From Fusibacter sp. 3D3 (lineage in GTDB: Bacteria > Bacillota > Clostridia > Peptostreptococcales > Acidaminobacteraceae), in contig NZ_BDHH01000001.1 of NCBI RefSeq assembly GCF_001748365.1, positions 243,843 through 307,842 on the forward strand: a stretch of DNA of 64,000 nucleotides. The letters are read 5' to 3'. The notes below the pieces were generated by a model that ran no database searches, had not been told where the DNA came from, and worked only from the letters and a program-made list of their open reading frames with translations. Every line of letters starts with the position of its first letter. Position 1 is the first letter of the stretch. Both the position numbers and the translations under genes were made by a program. This document shows positions 46,566 through 56,150 of the stretch, in pieces.

Positions 46566-47011
46566 TATTCAACCTCTTCATTGAGGCTCTTATCAAAGAT
46601 AAAATGTTTGAGCCTAAATTTTTCATCCATTAAAACTTGTCTTGCCAATTTGGTTTTCATATTGATCACAAGAGGCGCTTTTAAATTAATTGAAGTCTTG
46701 AGCGTTTCAGCAGGAATCACCGTTAGACAATAAACCGTCACATCTTCAATCGCTTCAATTTTCAACTCATCAATCACGGATTGCGATAAATTAAAATCAT
46801 AATCCTCAACGAAGAGATAAGGAGAAGTCGCTATAAACATAAGTTCATTGTCCTCTACGGACTGGAGATAGTGAAAAGGTAATGCTTCATCCGAATTCAA
46901 CACAAAAATGTAGTCATGTAATTTTTCAAAACCTAAAATCCCCTCTTCAAAACGAATGATATCTTGAGATTCGTATTCCAAATCTCCTAAATAAGGTGTC
47001 TTAACTATCAA
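46565..47011 (-). CDS. fliW: Flagellar assembly factor FliW
   Basis: The 148-residue protein has FliW hallmarks: TPYLGDLEYESQDIIRFEEGILGFEKLHDYIFV, then FHYLQSVEDNELMFIATSPYLFVEDYDF. FliW binds CsrA allosterically and releases it from hag mRNA; free flagellin competes for FliW. That gives the three-node switch FliW-CsrA-Hag. The start codon is TTG with GAGGAGG eight bases upstream, which may keep FliW levels low. Confidence 0.96.
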   Translation of the reverse strand: MIVKTPYLGDLEYESQDIIRFEEGILGFEKLHDYIFVLNSDEALPFHYLQSVEDNELMFIATSPYLFVEDYDFNLSQSVIDELKIEAIEDVTVYCLTVIPAETLKTSINLKAPLVINMKTKLARQVLMDEKFRLKHFIFDKSLNEEVE

Positions 47012-47044
47012 AATAAATGCCTCCTCTCAACGTACGGTGTATTT

Positions 47045-47617
47045 TTAAGCTTTTACATCTAAAGCATTTCCCGTAAAGGAAATACTAATGGATTGATATT
47101 GTTTCATAAAACGTTCCACTTTTCCTGGCGTGTAACTGACCTCTAGCTTTTTAAGTTGGGTTTCATTATTGACTTTCCCCTCTTGAAACTGTACATCTAC
47201 CGTTCCCCTTGTAAAGTCAATTTGAGGACGCGATTTCGGAATTGTCGTATAGACAAATTCATGAACAAACAGATCATATGCATTAGAATACGCTTGATCT
47301 GGAATGGGATCATAGCCTGTCTCTATGGCAGCGAGCTCATTGCCTTGATCTACGATTCTAGCGATGCCCTCAGAAACTTTTTCTTGTGCATACGCCGCAT
47401 TATCGGCGATCAAATCTGGGATGCTCATAAGACCCGCTTCAGCAAAACACTGTGATTGATCAATCTGAATCTGAGGTTTTTCTGTTTTCAAATTCACCAC
47501 CGGTTTCGTCGTGGACATCTTCAGAATATGCGCTGCACCATTCCCGCTGATATTCACTTTTGCATTATGGGTATTCCAATCTAAAATGGCTCTCTGTGAG
47601 GTTATTTGAATCGACAT
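47045..47617 (-). CDS. DUF6470-family protein (YviE-like)
   Basis: The 190-residue protein starts MSIQITSQRAILDWNTHNAK and contains INISGNGAA-like and MQIDQSQ-like segments typical of the DUF6470 (YviE) family found between flgL and fliW in Firmicutes. Its role in flagellar assembly is not known. GGAGG precedes the ATG. In this genome the flgL side is interrupted by the four sugar-nucleotide genes, which end 22 bases upstream. Confidence 0.85.
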   Translation of the reverse strand: MSIQITSQRAILDWNTHNAKVNISGNGAAHILKMSTTKPVVNLKTEKPQIQIDQSQCFAEAGLMSIPDLIADNAAYAQEKVSEGIARIVDQGNELAAIETGYDPIPDQAYSNAYDLFVHEFVYTTIPKSRPQIDFTRGTVDVQFQEGKVNNETQLKKLEVSYTPGKVERFMKQYQSISISFTGNALDVKA

Positions 47618-47639
47618 ATAATCACCTCCGCTTCAAAAT

Positions 47640-48785
47640 TTATGCCGTCACAGCTTCAGCGATTAAAAACGTTTTAACCGCCTTGCAAATTTCATCAACT
47701 TCTGCCTCCGTTAAATAAGGATGCATCGGCAAAGAGAGCACTTGATCACATAAATCCGTGGTCACTGCACAGGACTCTTCGTCTGTCTGTAGCATTTTAA
47801 AAGCCTCTTGCTTATGCAGTGGCTTTATATAATAAACCATCGACGGAATACCAAGGGCACCTAAATACAGCTTGAGTCTTTCTCTCTGCTCTTTGGACTT
47901 AAGCTTTACCGTATACTGTGCGTAACTGGAGATATATTCCTCTGGAATATAGGGTGTCACCACCACCTCTTTGAGCCTGTCATCATAAAGCGCTTTGATG
48001 TGATTTACATCGGCAAGTTCACGATCAATAAACAAGTCTAATTTGACATTTAAAATCGCAGCTTGCAGGGTATCCAATCTAGAGTTAACACCGATTTGTA
48101 TGTTATCGTATTTATTTATACCCTTTCCATGCACTTTTATAGATCTAATTTGATTTGCCAGCACATCGTCATCTGTGAAAATTGCACCACCGTCGCCATA
48201 AGCCCCCAAAGGTTTAGCTGGAAAAAAAGAAGTTGTTGCCACATGCCCAAAGCTACCCGCTTTTTTATCACCAATGCACCCGCCGAAGCCTTGGGCGGCA
48301 TCTTCTAAAATCCTAAGATTATGCCGATCTGCAATCCGACCGATTTCGTTATGTGCTGCGGGTAGACCAAATAAATCCACAGGGATCACGACTTTTGGCG
48401 TCCACCTTTTTGCGTTCAAAACACTTTGAATACACGCCTCAAGTTTAATCGGATCCATATTAAAAGTGTTTGGATCCACATCTACGAAAATAGGGGTTGC
48501 ACCTCGAAAGGCAACGATTTCTGCTGTGGAGAAAAACGTGAAATCAGGTACAAACACAGCATCCCCTTCGCCTATATCCCAAGCCATCATCACCATAGTC
48601 ATGGCTTCTGTGCCATTCGCACATGTAATACAGTGTTTAACACCAACATAATCCTCTAAACGACGCTCCAATTTTTCAACCGCGTCACCACCTATAAAAA
48701 CGCCTTCTTCCATGGTTTTAATCACAGCGCAGTCAAATCTTTCTTTATGCTTTTGATATTGTTTTTTGAGATCTCTAAATTCCAT
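47640..48785 (-). CDS. DegT/DnrJ/EryC1 aminotransferase, WbpE-like
   Basis: The 381-residue PLP enzyme has CITCANGTEAMTMVMMAW, ILEDAAQGFGG (the cofactor aspartate) and the Schiff-base lysine in TTSFFPAKPLGAYGDGG near residue 185, and GVNSRLDTLQAAIL. With its neighbours it fits WbpE, which aminates UDP-3-keto-GlcNAcA at C3 using glutamate. It overlaps the acetyltransferase gene by 11 bases; AGGAGG is inside the end of that gene. Confidence 0.9.
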   Translation of the reverse strand: MEFRDLKKQYQKHKERFDCAVIKTMEEGVFIGGDAVEKLERRLEDYVGVKHCITCANGTEAMTMVMMAWDIGEGDAVFVPDFTFFSTAEIVAFRGATPIFVDVDPNTFNMDPIKLEACIQSVLNAKRWTPKVVIPVDLFGLPAAHNEIGRIADRHNLRILEDAAQGFGGCIGDKKAGSFGHVATTSFFPAKPLGAYGDGGAIFTDDDVLANQIRSIKVHGKGINKYDNIQIGVNSRLDTLQAAILNVKLDLFIDRELADVNHIKALYDDRLKEVVVTPYIPEEYISSYAQYTVKLKSKEQRERLKLYLGALGIPSMVYYIKPLHKQEAFKMLQTDEESCAVTTDLCDQVLSLPMHPYLTEAEVDEICKAVKTFLIAEAVTA

Positions 48786-49335
48786 CCCAGCCTCCTGCTA
48801 ATTGGCCATATGTTATCCCACATTCAGGACAAGTATACGCCTTAGATAAGGTCTTGCCGCATTCACAAACCCAGCCGATCTGCTGAGCAGGGACCCCCAC
48901 CATCAAAGCGTGATCTGGCACATCCTTTGTGACCACAGCACCTGATGCGATCATGGCCCATCTTCCTATCGTATGACCACAGACAATAGTCGCATTAGCC
49001 CCGATTGAAGCGCCTTCCTTAACCTTTGTTCTAAGATAACCTTCTTGCCCTTTAGGGTATTTGCTTCTCGGCGTCAAATCATTGGTAAACACCATGGACG
49101 GCCCGCAGAATACATAGTCCTCAAGTTCTACACCCTCATACACAGATACATTGTTTTGTATTTTAACGCCATTGCCTATGATGACATTATTGCCAATGCT
49201 CACATTTTGGCCCAAAGAACAATTTGCACCAATAGAAGCGCCACCAAGCACATGTGTAAAGTGCCATATTTTTGTGCCATCCCCTATCTTTACACCTTCA
49301 TCAATATAACTGCTTTCATGAACAAAATATTTCAT
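48775..49335 (-). CDS. WbpD-like UDP-sugar N-acetyltransferase with zinc-ribbon tail
   Basis: The 186-residue protein is a left-handed beta-helix acyltransferase, with hexapeptide repeats from about residue 13 to 130 (IGDGTKIWHF; IGANCSLGQN; IGNNVIIGNG; IGANATIVCG). It would acetylate the 3-amino group of UDP-GlcNAc3NA. Unlike typical WbpD, it ends with a rubredoxin-like metal-binding ribbon, CECG-x9-CPECG (about 158-175). The ribbon may be structural. It is cotranscribed with the flanking genes. Confidence 0.9.
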   Translation of the reverse strand: MKYFVHESSYIDEGVKIGDGTKIWHFTHVLGGASIGANCSLGQNVSIGNNVIIGNGVKIQNNVSVYEGVELEDYVFCGPSMVFTNDLTPRSKYPKGQEGYLRTKVKEGASIGANATIVCGHTIGRWAMIASGAVVTKDVPDHALMVGVPAQQIGWVCECGKTLSKAYTCPECGITYGQLAGGWDGI

Positions 49336-49346
49336 AGGTTCTGCCT

Positions 49347-50414
49347 CTACTTATAATCCATAGTTTTTAAATGTTGAAGTGGCAATTTTACGGGCATCCC
49401 CCTTTTAGAGGATTCATAAATTGCAAGGACGAGCTCCAATGCTTTGCGCCCTTCAAGTGCCGATACATAGGGTTCTCGATCTTCTGCAATTGCGTTTATA
49501 ACATCTAAATAGAGTCTGCTGTGCCCAAATCCATATACATCTGGTGGATTTTCCATACACGAGCGCATCACAGCCTGTGCATCATCAAGCCCATCCGCGA
49601 ATCGCCATTCTTCAATGAGATTAACCGACTTGCCTCCTGCTTTAATCGTGCCCTTTTCCCCAAATAGATATAGTGTTTCTTCCAGATTACTCGGGAAAAC
49701 ATTCGTCGTCCCTTCTATGATACCCATGGCGCCATTTTTAAATCTAACAACTGCAACCCCGAGATCTTCAGCTTCAATATAGGGATGATTAAAGTTATCG
49801 GTCAACCCATAAACGGTATCAATTTCGTCCCCCATCATCCATCTCAAGAGATCAATATTGTGAATGCACTGGTTCATCAGAGCACCACCATCTTGCTCAA
49901 AAGTCCCCCTCCAAGGGGCTTGCTTGTAATACGACTCATCCCTGCACCATCTGATGTGTGCCGTCCCGTGAAAAAGTCTTCCGAAACGTTTCGCATCAAC
50001 TGCTTTTCTGATTTCCTGAATCGATTTGTTAAAGCGATTTTGATGACAGGCGCTGACTTTTAAATTCAGTCCTCTTGATTTCTCAATGATGGCATCTGCT
50101 TCATCTAACGAAAGGGCTATGGGTTTTTCAATAATAAGGTTTGCCTCGTAATCCAAACACTTGAGCGCAATTTCCCCGTGTATGCCGCTTTCAGTTGCAA
50201 TCGCGATTAAATCCAGGCGCTCATTTTTCAGCATTTCGTGGTAATCCGTATAAACCTTAACCGGCTCTGGCAAGTTAAAATCTTTTTTTATTTTTTCTGC
50301 TTTGGAAGCCTCTAAATCACAAAGTGCCACAATTTTGAGTTTGTTCTCCACTGCTGCCGCTATATGATTTACCGAAATTCGGCCACAGCCAATAATGGCG
50401 TAATTCAATAGCAT
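49347..50414 (-). CDS. Gfo/Idh/MocA oxidoreductase, WbpB-like
   Basis: The 355-residue protein has the NAD-binding start YAIIGCGRISVNHIAA and the EKPIAL motif (IIEKPIALSLDEAD, about 95-108), then ALMNQCIHNIDLLRWMMG. WbpB oxidises C3 of UDP-GlcNAcA to the 3-keto sugar, with NADH recycled by the aminotransferase cycle. Its place between the 6-dehydrogenase and the acetyltransferase supports this. AAGGAG precedes the ATG. Confidence 0.9.
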   Translation of the reverse strand: MLLNYAIIGCGRISVNHIAAAVENKLKIVALCDLEASKAEKIKKDFNLPEPVKVYTDYHEMLKNERLDLIAIATESGIHGEIALKCLDYEANLIIEKPIALSLDEADAIIEKSRGLNLKVSACHQNRFNKSIQEIRKAVDAKRFGRLFHGTAHIRWCRDESYYKQAPWRGTFEQDGGALMNQCIHNIDLLRWMMGDEIDTVYGLTDNFNHPYIEAEDLGVAVVRFKNGAMGIIEGTTNVFPSNLEETLYLFGEKGTIKAGGKSVNLIEEWRFADGLDDAQAVMRSCMENPPDVYGFGHSRLYLDVINAIAEDREPYVSALEGRKALELVLAIYESSKRGMPVKLPLQHLKTMDYK

Positions 50415-50442
50415 TACGAATCTCCTTCATAAAAATATGTCT

Positions 50443-51750
50443 TTATAACAATTCAATGTTATCACGCATTTTGACATCTTTCATCGCATTTTTAGTATCG
50501 AATATAACGCGCGCCTGCTTTTGAACGTATTCATAATCCACAGTCGTATGTGCTGTGGTTATAACGACCACATCGGCTTCTTGAATCAAACTCGTGGTAA
50601 GCACCAACTCGCTTTTTTTCACAATACCGCTTTCTTCATACTCAGGTACAAAAGAATCAAAGTACTTGACTTTTGCCCCGAGTTTTTCAAGTTCATCGAT
50701 CACTCGAATCGCAGGGCTCTCTCTGTAGTCTTCAATATCTTGCTTATAGGCAACACCCAGTGCCAAAATACGAGCCCCATTGAGCGCCTTCGCACTTTTG
50801 TTTAAGAGCTTCATAATACGTTCTACGCAATACGCCGGCATGCGATCATTGATCATCATCGAAGATTCAATCATGGACGTATGAAAGCCATATTCTCTGG
50901 CCTTCCAAGACAAATAATAAGGATCCAGCGGTATACAGTGTCCGCCAAGCCCTGGCCCTGGATAAAAGGCTTGGAAGCCATAAGGCTTTGACTTTGCAGC
51001 CTCAATGACTTCCCATATATTGATGTCCATTTTCTCGCAGAGCATCGCCAGCTCGTTGATCAAACCAATATTCACATTGCGGTAAGTATTCTCTAGTATC
51101 TTCTCCATCTCCGCGATCGCGGGAGATGAAACCTGCTTAATAGGGGCTTCCAATATGGCTTCATACAATGCTGCCGCAACTTCTGTGCACTTAGCCGTTA
51201 CCCCGCCCACTACCTTGGGCGTATTCTTGGTTTTATAAATTAAGTTGCCTGGATCTACACGCTCTGGGGAAAACGCCAAATAGAAATCTTCACCGCATTT
51301 CATCCCTGTGGACTCAAGTATCGGTCTGAGCAATTCTTCTGTTGTTCCAGGATAAGTGGTCGATTCAAGGACAATGAGGATGCCCTTGTGCATATAGGGC
51401 AGAATACTCTCCGCAGAAGCTTTAACATAACTGATATCAGGCTGTTGGTGTCGGTCTAAAGGCGTCGGCACACAGATGCACACACAATCCGCACCTGCGA
51501 CCTGACTGATCTCTGTGGTGGCTGTGAGCAAACCACTCTTAACAATTTCAGAGAGATCTTCGTTTACAACATCCCCAATGTAATTTTCACCCCTATTAAC
51601 CTTGTTTACTTTTTCTTCTTGGACATCAAACCCTATGGTTTTATAACCTGCTTTAGCTTTTTCAACCGCTAGGGGTAGGCCCACATAACCGAGACCAATA
51701 ACCCCGAGCACCGCTTCTTTGTTCTTAATTTTCTGTATGATTTTATTCAT
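50443..51750 (-). CDS. UDP-N-acetylglucosamine 6-dehydrogenase, WbpA-like
   Basis: The 435-residue protein is a UDP-glucose/GDP-mannose dehydrogenase family member: VIGLGYVGLPLAVEKAKAG (cofactor loop), STTYPGTTEEL, the central YRNVNIGLINELAML, the catalytic GPGLGGHCIPLDPYYLSWKA, and the C-terminal VAYKQDIEDYRESPAI. It oxidises C6 of UDP-GlcNAc to UDP-GlcNAcA, the first step of the block. The start at 51750 follows AGGTGG. It lies 26 bases after flgL, so it probably rides on the flagellar operon. Confidence 0.92.
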   Translation of the reverse strand: MNKIIQKIKNKEAVLGVIGLGYVGLPLAVEKAKAGYKTIGFDVQEEKVNKVNRGENYIGDVVNEDLSEIVKSGLLTATTEISQVAGADCVCICVPTPLDRHQQPDISYVKASAESILPYMHKGILIVLESTTYPGTTEELLRPILESTGMKCGEDFYLAFSPERVDPGNLIYKTKNTPKVVGGVTAKCTEVAAALYEAILEAPIKQVSSPAIAEMEKILENTYRNVNIGLINELAMLCEKMDINIWEVIEAAKSKPYGFQAFYPGPGLGGHCIPLDPYYLSWKAREYGFHTSMIESSMMINDRMPAYCVERIMKLLNKSAKALNGARILALGVAYKQDIEDYRESPAIRVIDELEKLGAKVKYFDSFVPEYEESGIVKKSELVLTTSLIQEADVVVITTAHTTVDYEYVQKQARVIFDTKNAMKDVKMRDNIELL

Positions 51751-51776
51751 CGTTCCACCTGTCATCTGCTTTTATC

Positions 51777-53714
51777 CTACTGAATAAAATCCACTAAAGT
51801 AGGTTGAATCACTTTGGCGCCTACACTGAGCGACGCTTTGTATATGCTCTCTAAACTCTTGAAATAAAGAATTGTTTCTGCATAATCAATATCTTGCGTG
51901 TTGGAAAGCAGTTCTGTAAAAGACAATATATTTTCTTCTATTCTGGAGGAAATAAAGGTTAAGCGGTTTGTTTTGCCCCCGACCACGCTGGCCGATGTAA
52001 TCACTTGATCTAAGTGCTTATCTAGCTTTGTGATCATACCCTCTATGATCGCATCGTCTTTATCATTAAGCCCTTTAATAAGATCTTCAAGATCAGTCAT
52101 AAGCTTACTTTCAGTCGCCTGAACGCTATCCACTTCCAGTGTCGTCTTACTGCCATCATTGACACCTGTCGTCGTAAAATCAATCGTTGTACCATTATCC
52201 GCCTTTACGACGATGGTACCTGCTGGTGGAAATTTGGAGTCTAAGCTTGATTGCATTTCCGTTTTAAGCGCCGCCACAGTGGTGATGCCCTCCATGTTGA
52301 TCTTTATCGTTTCAGAATGTCCATTGTATTTGACGACGAAAGTCTGAATGCCACTTTGCGCTGCAACATCTGCATCGTACACTGGATTCTTACCCGATAA
52401 AGCGATCCCATCTCCGTTTGTTCCCGCTGTAACCACTGGTGTGTACAAGGCTGAAGGTCCAGCCATGGAAACCGTTGAAGCCGATCCATACGCCTTAGGT
52501 TCAACGACCAAATTGCCACCGCTAAAATAGACCGTTGCCACATCGCTCAAATGACCACTGCCGTCTGTCGCATTGTGAAAAGCACTGATCACTTGTGCCT
52601 CCGTTAATGGTGTTGTGGTGCCGTCTAGCGTTGACACATCCACTGAGTAAGTAACACCATTCACTGTGATATCTAAATTATCCGCTGTATAATCCGCACT
52701 TAGGCCAAAAGCACCCGTTGCATTTGTTTTTGTACTGGTGGCTCCGTTGACGTTCACCCCCGCTGTAAAGCTTGGCGTATAGCCCGCCGAAACAGCGACT
52801 GCCATAGTCGATACGGTACCTGTGCCATAGCTCTTAGCTTCTATAACCAATTCATCTGATGTGTTAAAATAAACGTTAGCAACATCTCCTAATTTCACGG
52901 TCCCAAATTGAGCACTCTGATAGGCTTCGATGACGCTTTGTTTGGATATTGGTTTTAAAGCGGTCCCGACCAATTCTGTTGTATCCACCGCAAAAACGTC
53001 TGTTCCGTTTATCGTAACATCCAGATTAGTTGGCCCCACCGCATAGTCCAGCGTCAAATCAAAATTGCCCTTTAAGGCTGAATGTGTCGCTGGTTGATAC
53101 GCTCCAGAAGCATATGAAATACCATTGGAGATCACAGTATCCAGCTGTACGATTCCAAAAACATCTGTCGGATACGTGCCTGTATCTAAAAACTCTCCTA
53201 CGGCAACCTGAACTTTCATCGTGTCCTTATTCAAAAGCCTTTGACTGGTTAAATTAATGTTGTAAGTGCCATCCTCATTAAACAACTTCGAATCGGTTTC
53301 TAGTCCCGAAAACAGATACTTCCCCGCCATACTTGAATTTCCAGAAATGATGAGTTCTTTTTTGAGCTGTTCGACCTCTGCGGCCACCTTTGAGGTTTGT
53401 TCGTCAGTAAGTGTACCGTTCGCTGATTGTACAGCCAGTTCACGAATTCTTTGAAGCATGTCTTTAATCCCCGTAAGTGCACTTTCCGTCATATCCAAAA
53501 CACCTTGCGCATCTTTAGCATTTGTTTTAAACATCTCAAGTTCAGAAATATCAGACTGATATTTTAAGACCTTGGTAATCCCAACTGGATCATCAGAGGG
53601 CCTGTGAATCCTTTTACCCGTTGACAGCTGTGTTTGTTTTTCAGACATTGAAACCAAGTTCCTGTTTGCATTCCAAAGCATATCTTTTATCAGCATTGTA
53701 TTTGTTACTCTCAT
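51777..53714 (-). CDS. flgL: Flagellar hook-filament junction protein FlgL, enlarged
   Basis: The 645-residue protein has the flagellin-like N-terminus MRVTNTMLIKDMLWNANRN with STGKRIHRPSDDPVGITKVL, and the C-terminus DIDYAETILYFKSLESIYKA. Typical FlgL is about 300 residues. The extra length is a central insertion with two similar units, about 214-322 and 333-435 (DVTINGT...VDTTELVGT and DITVNGV...VDVSTLDGT; SVIEAYQSAQ and QVISAFHNAT), and an IN-like segment after them. It joins the hook to the filament next to FlgK. Confidence 0.96.
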   Translation of the reverse strand: MRVTNTMLIKDMLWNANRNLVSMSEKQTQLSTGKRIHRPSDDPVGITKVLKYQSDISELEMFKTNAKDAQGVLDMTESALTGIKDMLQRIRELAVQSANGTLTDEQTSKVAAEVEQLKKELIISGNSSMAGKYLFSGLETDSKLFNEDGTYNINLTSQRLLNKDTMKVQVAVGEFLDTGTYPTDVFGIVQLDTVISNGISYASGAYQPATHSALKGNFDLTLDYAVGPTNLDVTINGTDVFAVDTTELVGTALKPISKQSVIEAYQSAQFGTVKLGDVANVYFNTSDELVIEAKSYGTGTVSTMAVAVSAGYTPSFTAGVNVNGATSTKTNATGAFGLSADYTADNLDITVNGVTYSVDVSTLDGTTTPLTEAQVISAFHNATDGSGHLSDVATVYFSGGNLVVEPKAYGSASTVSMAGPSALYTPVVTAGTNGDGIALSGKNPVYDADVAAQSGIQTFVVKYNGHSETIKINMEGITTVAALKTEMQSSLDSKFPPAGTIVVKADNGTTIDFTTTGVNDGSKTTLEVDSVQATESKLMTDLEDLIKGLNDKDDAIIEGMITKLDKHLDQVITSASVVGGKTNRLTFISSRIEENILSFTELLSNTQDIDYAETILYFKSLESIYKASLSVGAKVIQPTLVDFIQ

Positions 53715-53766
53715 AATATATCACTCCAATTTTGGTAATAAACACATTCACCTTAGGAAGATGTGA

Positions 53767-55422
53767 TTATCTTCCACCTGTTCCAAGTCTATTGACCACA
53801 AGATCTAACATCTCATCAAACATATTGACCATTCTGGCATTGGCATTATATGCGGTTTGAAATTTAATCATATTTGCCATCTCTTCATCTAACGAAACGC
53901 CCATGACAGAATCACGACTGGTTGAAAATTCGTTGAGCAACACCGCCTGATTCGTCGCCATCCTTTTAGCGGCGGCAGAATCCACCCCTAAATTGGAAAC
54001 TAAAGATTTAATATAATCCTCTGGCGCCCCCCAGCTGTACATCGTTTCGTCATGACGCGTGTTGAGCATCTTTGTAATATTGCTTGCATCCCCCGTTAAA
54101 TCTTCGGTTTTTGTTGCTGCTGCAATCTTATTGACATCCTCAAGATCTTTCGCGATCGTCATCTCTTCTGCTTTCATCCTATCCACAACCAAATACTGGT
54201 CATCTACTTTGCGTATAAACTTCTCCTCATACTGAGGATTGTTCGCAAATATCTTTGCCTTGTTTGCGCGTATGATGTCATCATTTTGTTCATCCGTATT
54301 GGTGTCTAAAACACCCTCTAACACACTTGTCGTAACATCTACGGCTTTTTTTCCATCTAGGCCTTCATTGATCAAGTGATTCTTGTATTCGGCAGTGGTC
54401 ATATTGTTAATGGTGAACATGTAGTAGCCCGTATCCCCAGTTAGACCAAAGCCCTCTGAATGAATCTCGTTAAATGTATCTGAAAAAGTATCCACAAAAT
54501 CATTCAACATGGAAACATAGTACGGAATACCCTTATTATCCCCCTCTATGTTGTCTCTTACATCCATTAAACCCTTAAGAGATCCCGAAGTAAGATTAAC
54601 GGTATTGCCATCTTCCCATTTAAGATCCACAATTCGGTCCGAATCATTTGAATTGAGTTTTTCAGTTCTCTCCTCAAGTTTGAGGGTATCTCTTCTAAAA
54701 TGCGACACTATATTGTGTCCTCCAATAGAAACATGCAGGCGCTTTTGATCATCTTCATAGTAATCTATATTGGTGAGTTCTGACATCTTATCGAGAATCA
54801 ACGCTCTTTGATCTCTGACATCGTTCGCTGTGCTGCCTTCAAGTTCAGCTTCATAAATCACTTTATTTAGGGATACAACCTGCTCTGCATAGCCGTTGAG
54901 TTGATTGACGGAAGTTTTAAATTGGAAATTTAAATCAGATTGCATGTTTTTGAGTGCACTCGAGATGCTGTCTATGCCTTCTGAAAGCGAGATCGCGGTT
55001 TGTCTTACAAGCGTTCTTGCGGTTAAATTTTCTGGATTTTTAGAAAGTGTTTCTAAATTGGTATAAAAAGTGCTCATAAGTGTTGAAATACTGGAGGTCG
55101 ATGGTTCATTAAAAATACTTTCAATCTGTGATAACACATCTCTTTTAGCATTCCACTCTTTTGAAAGCGACGTCTCGTCTCTAATTTTAAAATCAAGGTA
55201 TGCATCCCTGATTTGCTTAACTGCTGTTACGTCAACACCTACGCCTAAAGTGCCCATGCCACCGGTTAAAACCTGTGGTTTGTAGGCCTGCATATTCATC
55301 ACTTGTCGTGAATAACCTTCTGTATTTGCATTTGCAATGTTGTGAGAAACAACGCCAAGCGCTCTCTGATTGGCAAATAGTCCCGATAAAGATATGCTTA
55401 ATCCCATAAAACCTGATGACAT
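53767..55422 (-). CDS. flgK: Flagellar hook-associated protein 1 FlgK
   Basis: The 551-residue protein has the FlgK N-terminus (MGLSISLSGLFANQRALGVVSHNIANANTEGYSRQV, split here by my reading at SGL/FAN) and the C-terminal MVNMFDEMLDLVVNRLG. It is the first hook-filament junction protein. The start at 55422 follows AAAGGAG by seven bases; the frame runs 14 codons further up. It stands in the usual order flgM-flgN-flgK-flgL. Confidence 0.97.
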   Translation of the reverse strand: MSSGFMGLSISLSGLFANQRALGVVSHNIANANTEGYSRQVMNMQAYKPQVLTGGMGTLGVGVDVTAVKQIRDAYLDFKIRDETSLSKEWNAKRDVLSQIESIFNEPSTSSISTLMSTFYTNLETLSKNPENLTARTLVRQTAISLSEGIDSISSALKNMQSDLNFQFKTSVNQLNGYAEQVVSLNKVIYEAELEGSTANDVRDQRALILDKMSELTNIDYYEDDQKRLHVSIGGHNIVSHFRRDTLKLEERTEKLNSNDSDRIVDLKWEDGNTVNLTSGSLKGLMDVRDNIEGDNKGIPYYVSMLNDFVDTFSDTFNEIHSEGFGLTGDTGYYMFTINNMTTAEYKNHLINEGLDGKKAVDVTTSVLEGVLDTNTDEQNDDIIRANKAKIFANNPQYEEKFIRKVDDQYLVVDRMKAEEMTIAKDLEDVNKIAAATKTEDLTGDASNITKMLNTRHDETMYSWGAPEDYIKSLVSNLGVDSAAAKRMATNQAVLLNEFSTSRDSVMGVSLDEEMANMIKFQTAYNANARMVNMFDEMLDLVVNRLGTGGR

Positions 55423-55529
55423 ATGATCGCTCCTTTCATTGCCTCCCTGCAAATTAATCATCATCGTAATTTAATTGTCACTATAAAACGAAACTTTTGA
55501 AATCTCACAGAATTCAAAAGTTAAATCGC

Positions 55530-56024
55530 CTAAATTCTGGCATCAAAGATATTCTTTCTCTCCGAATCATCTGTGATTGCTTTTTTATTGTATTGCCCGC
55601 TTTCATCTGAAACTTGAGTCAACAGATCTAAATTGAAATTGATCATATTGAGTTTTTCTTCAATCAGTTTTGAATTGAATTTATTTTCGTCAGCCACATT
55701 TTTAACCAGTACAACCAAATTGTTTTTCGCCTCTAAAACCAGTTTTTTTTCATTAGGGTCTAAAAATTGTGCAAGTTGAGTTACATTTTCAACGAACTCC
55801 AAATTATGCTCTCGCATCACGAGATCCACAACTTTTTCGCGAATTTCCTCAAGTTTAAACAGAGTTACAACAAGACCCTGCTCTTCGCTCACAAATTTCT
55901 CAAGGTCAGAAATGCGCTGTTCCTTTATACTCGCTCTCTTTTTTTGAGATATTTCAAGGACATCCTGATATACTTCTCTCTCTTTTTCAAGCGTTATAAT
56001 CAATTGCTCTACACTTTTACTCAT
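55530..56024 (-). CDS. flgN: FlgN-family export chaperone
   Basis: The 164-residue helical protein (LIITLEKEREVYQDVLEISQ; RISDLEKFVSEEQGLVVTLF) has the FlgN pattern, and the C-terminal YNKKA...FDARI is the usual FlgN tail. It chaperones FlgK and FlgL for export. The ATG at 56024 has GGAG eight bases upstream; the frame is open 20 codons earlier. Position between flgM and flgK is canonical. Confidence 0.9.
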   Translation of the reverse strand: MSKSVEQLIITLEKEREVYQDVLEISQKKRASIKEQRISDLEKFVSEEQGLVVTLFKLEEIREKVVDLVMREHNLEFVENVTQLAQFLDPNEKKLVLEAKNNLVVLVKNVADENKFNSKLIEEKLNMINFNLDLLTQVSDESGQYNKKAITDDSERKNIFDARI

Positions 56025-56150
56025 TAAAACATCTCCTATTCCTTGCAAAAATTTGTGCTTTAAATCCAACTTCTGTGTACACACCTCTTTAGCGTTCTAA
56101 TATAAGAACCGGACAAACGTCCGGCATATGTAGGGGCTAAGAAATCGGCG

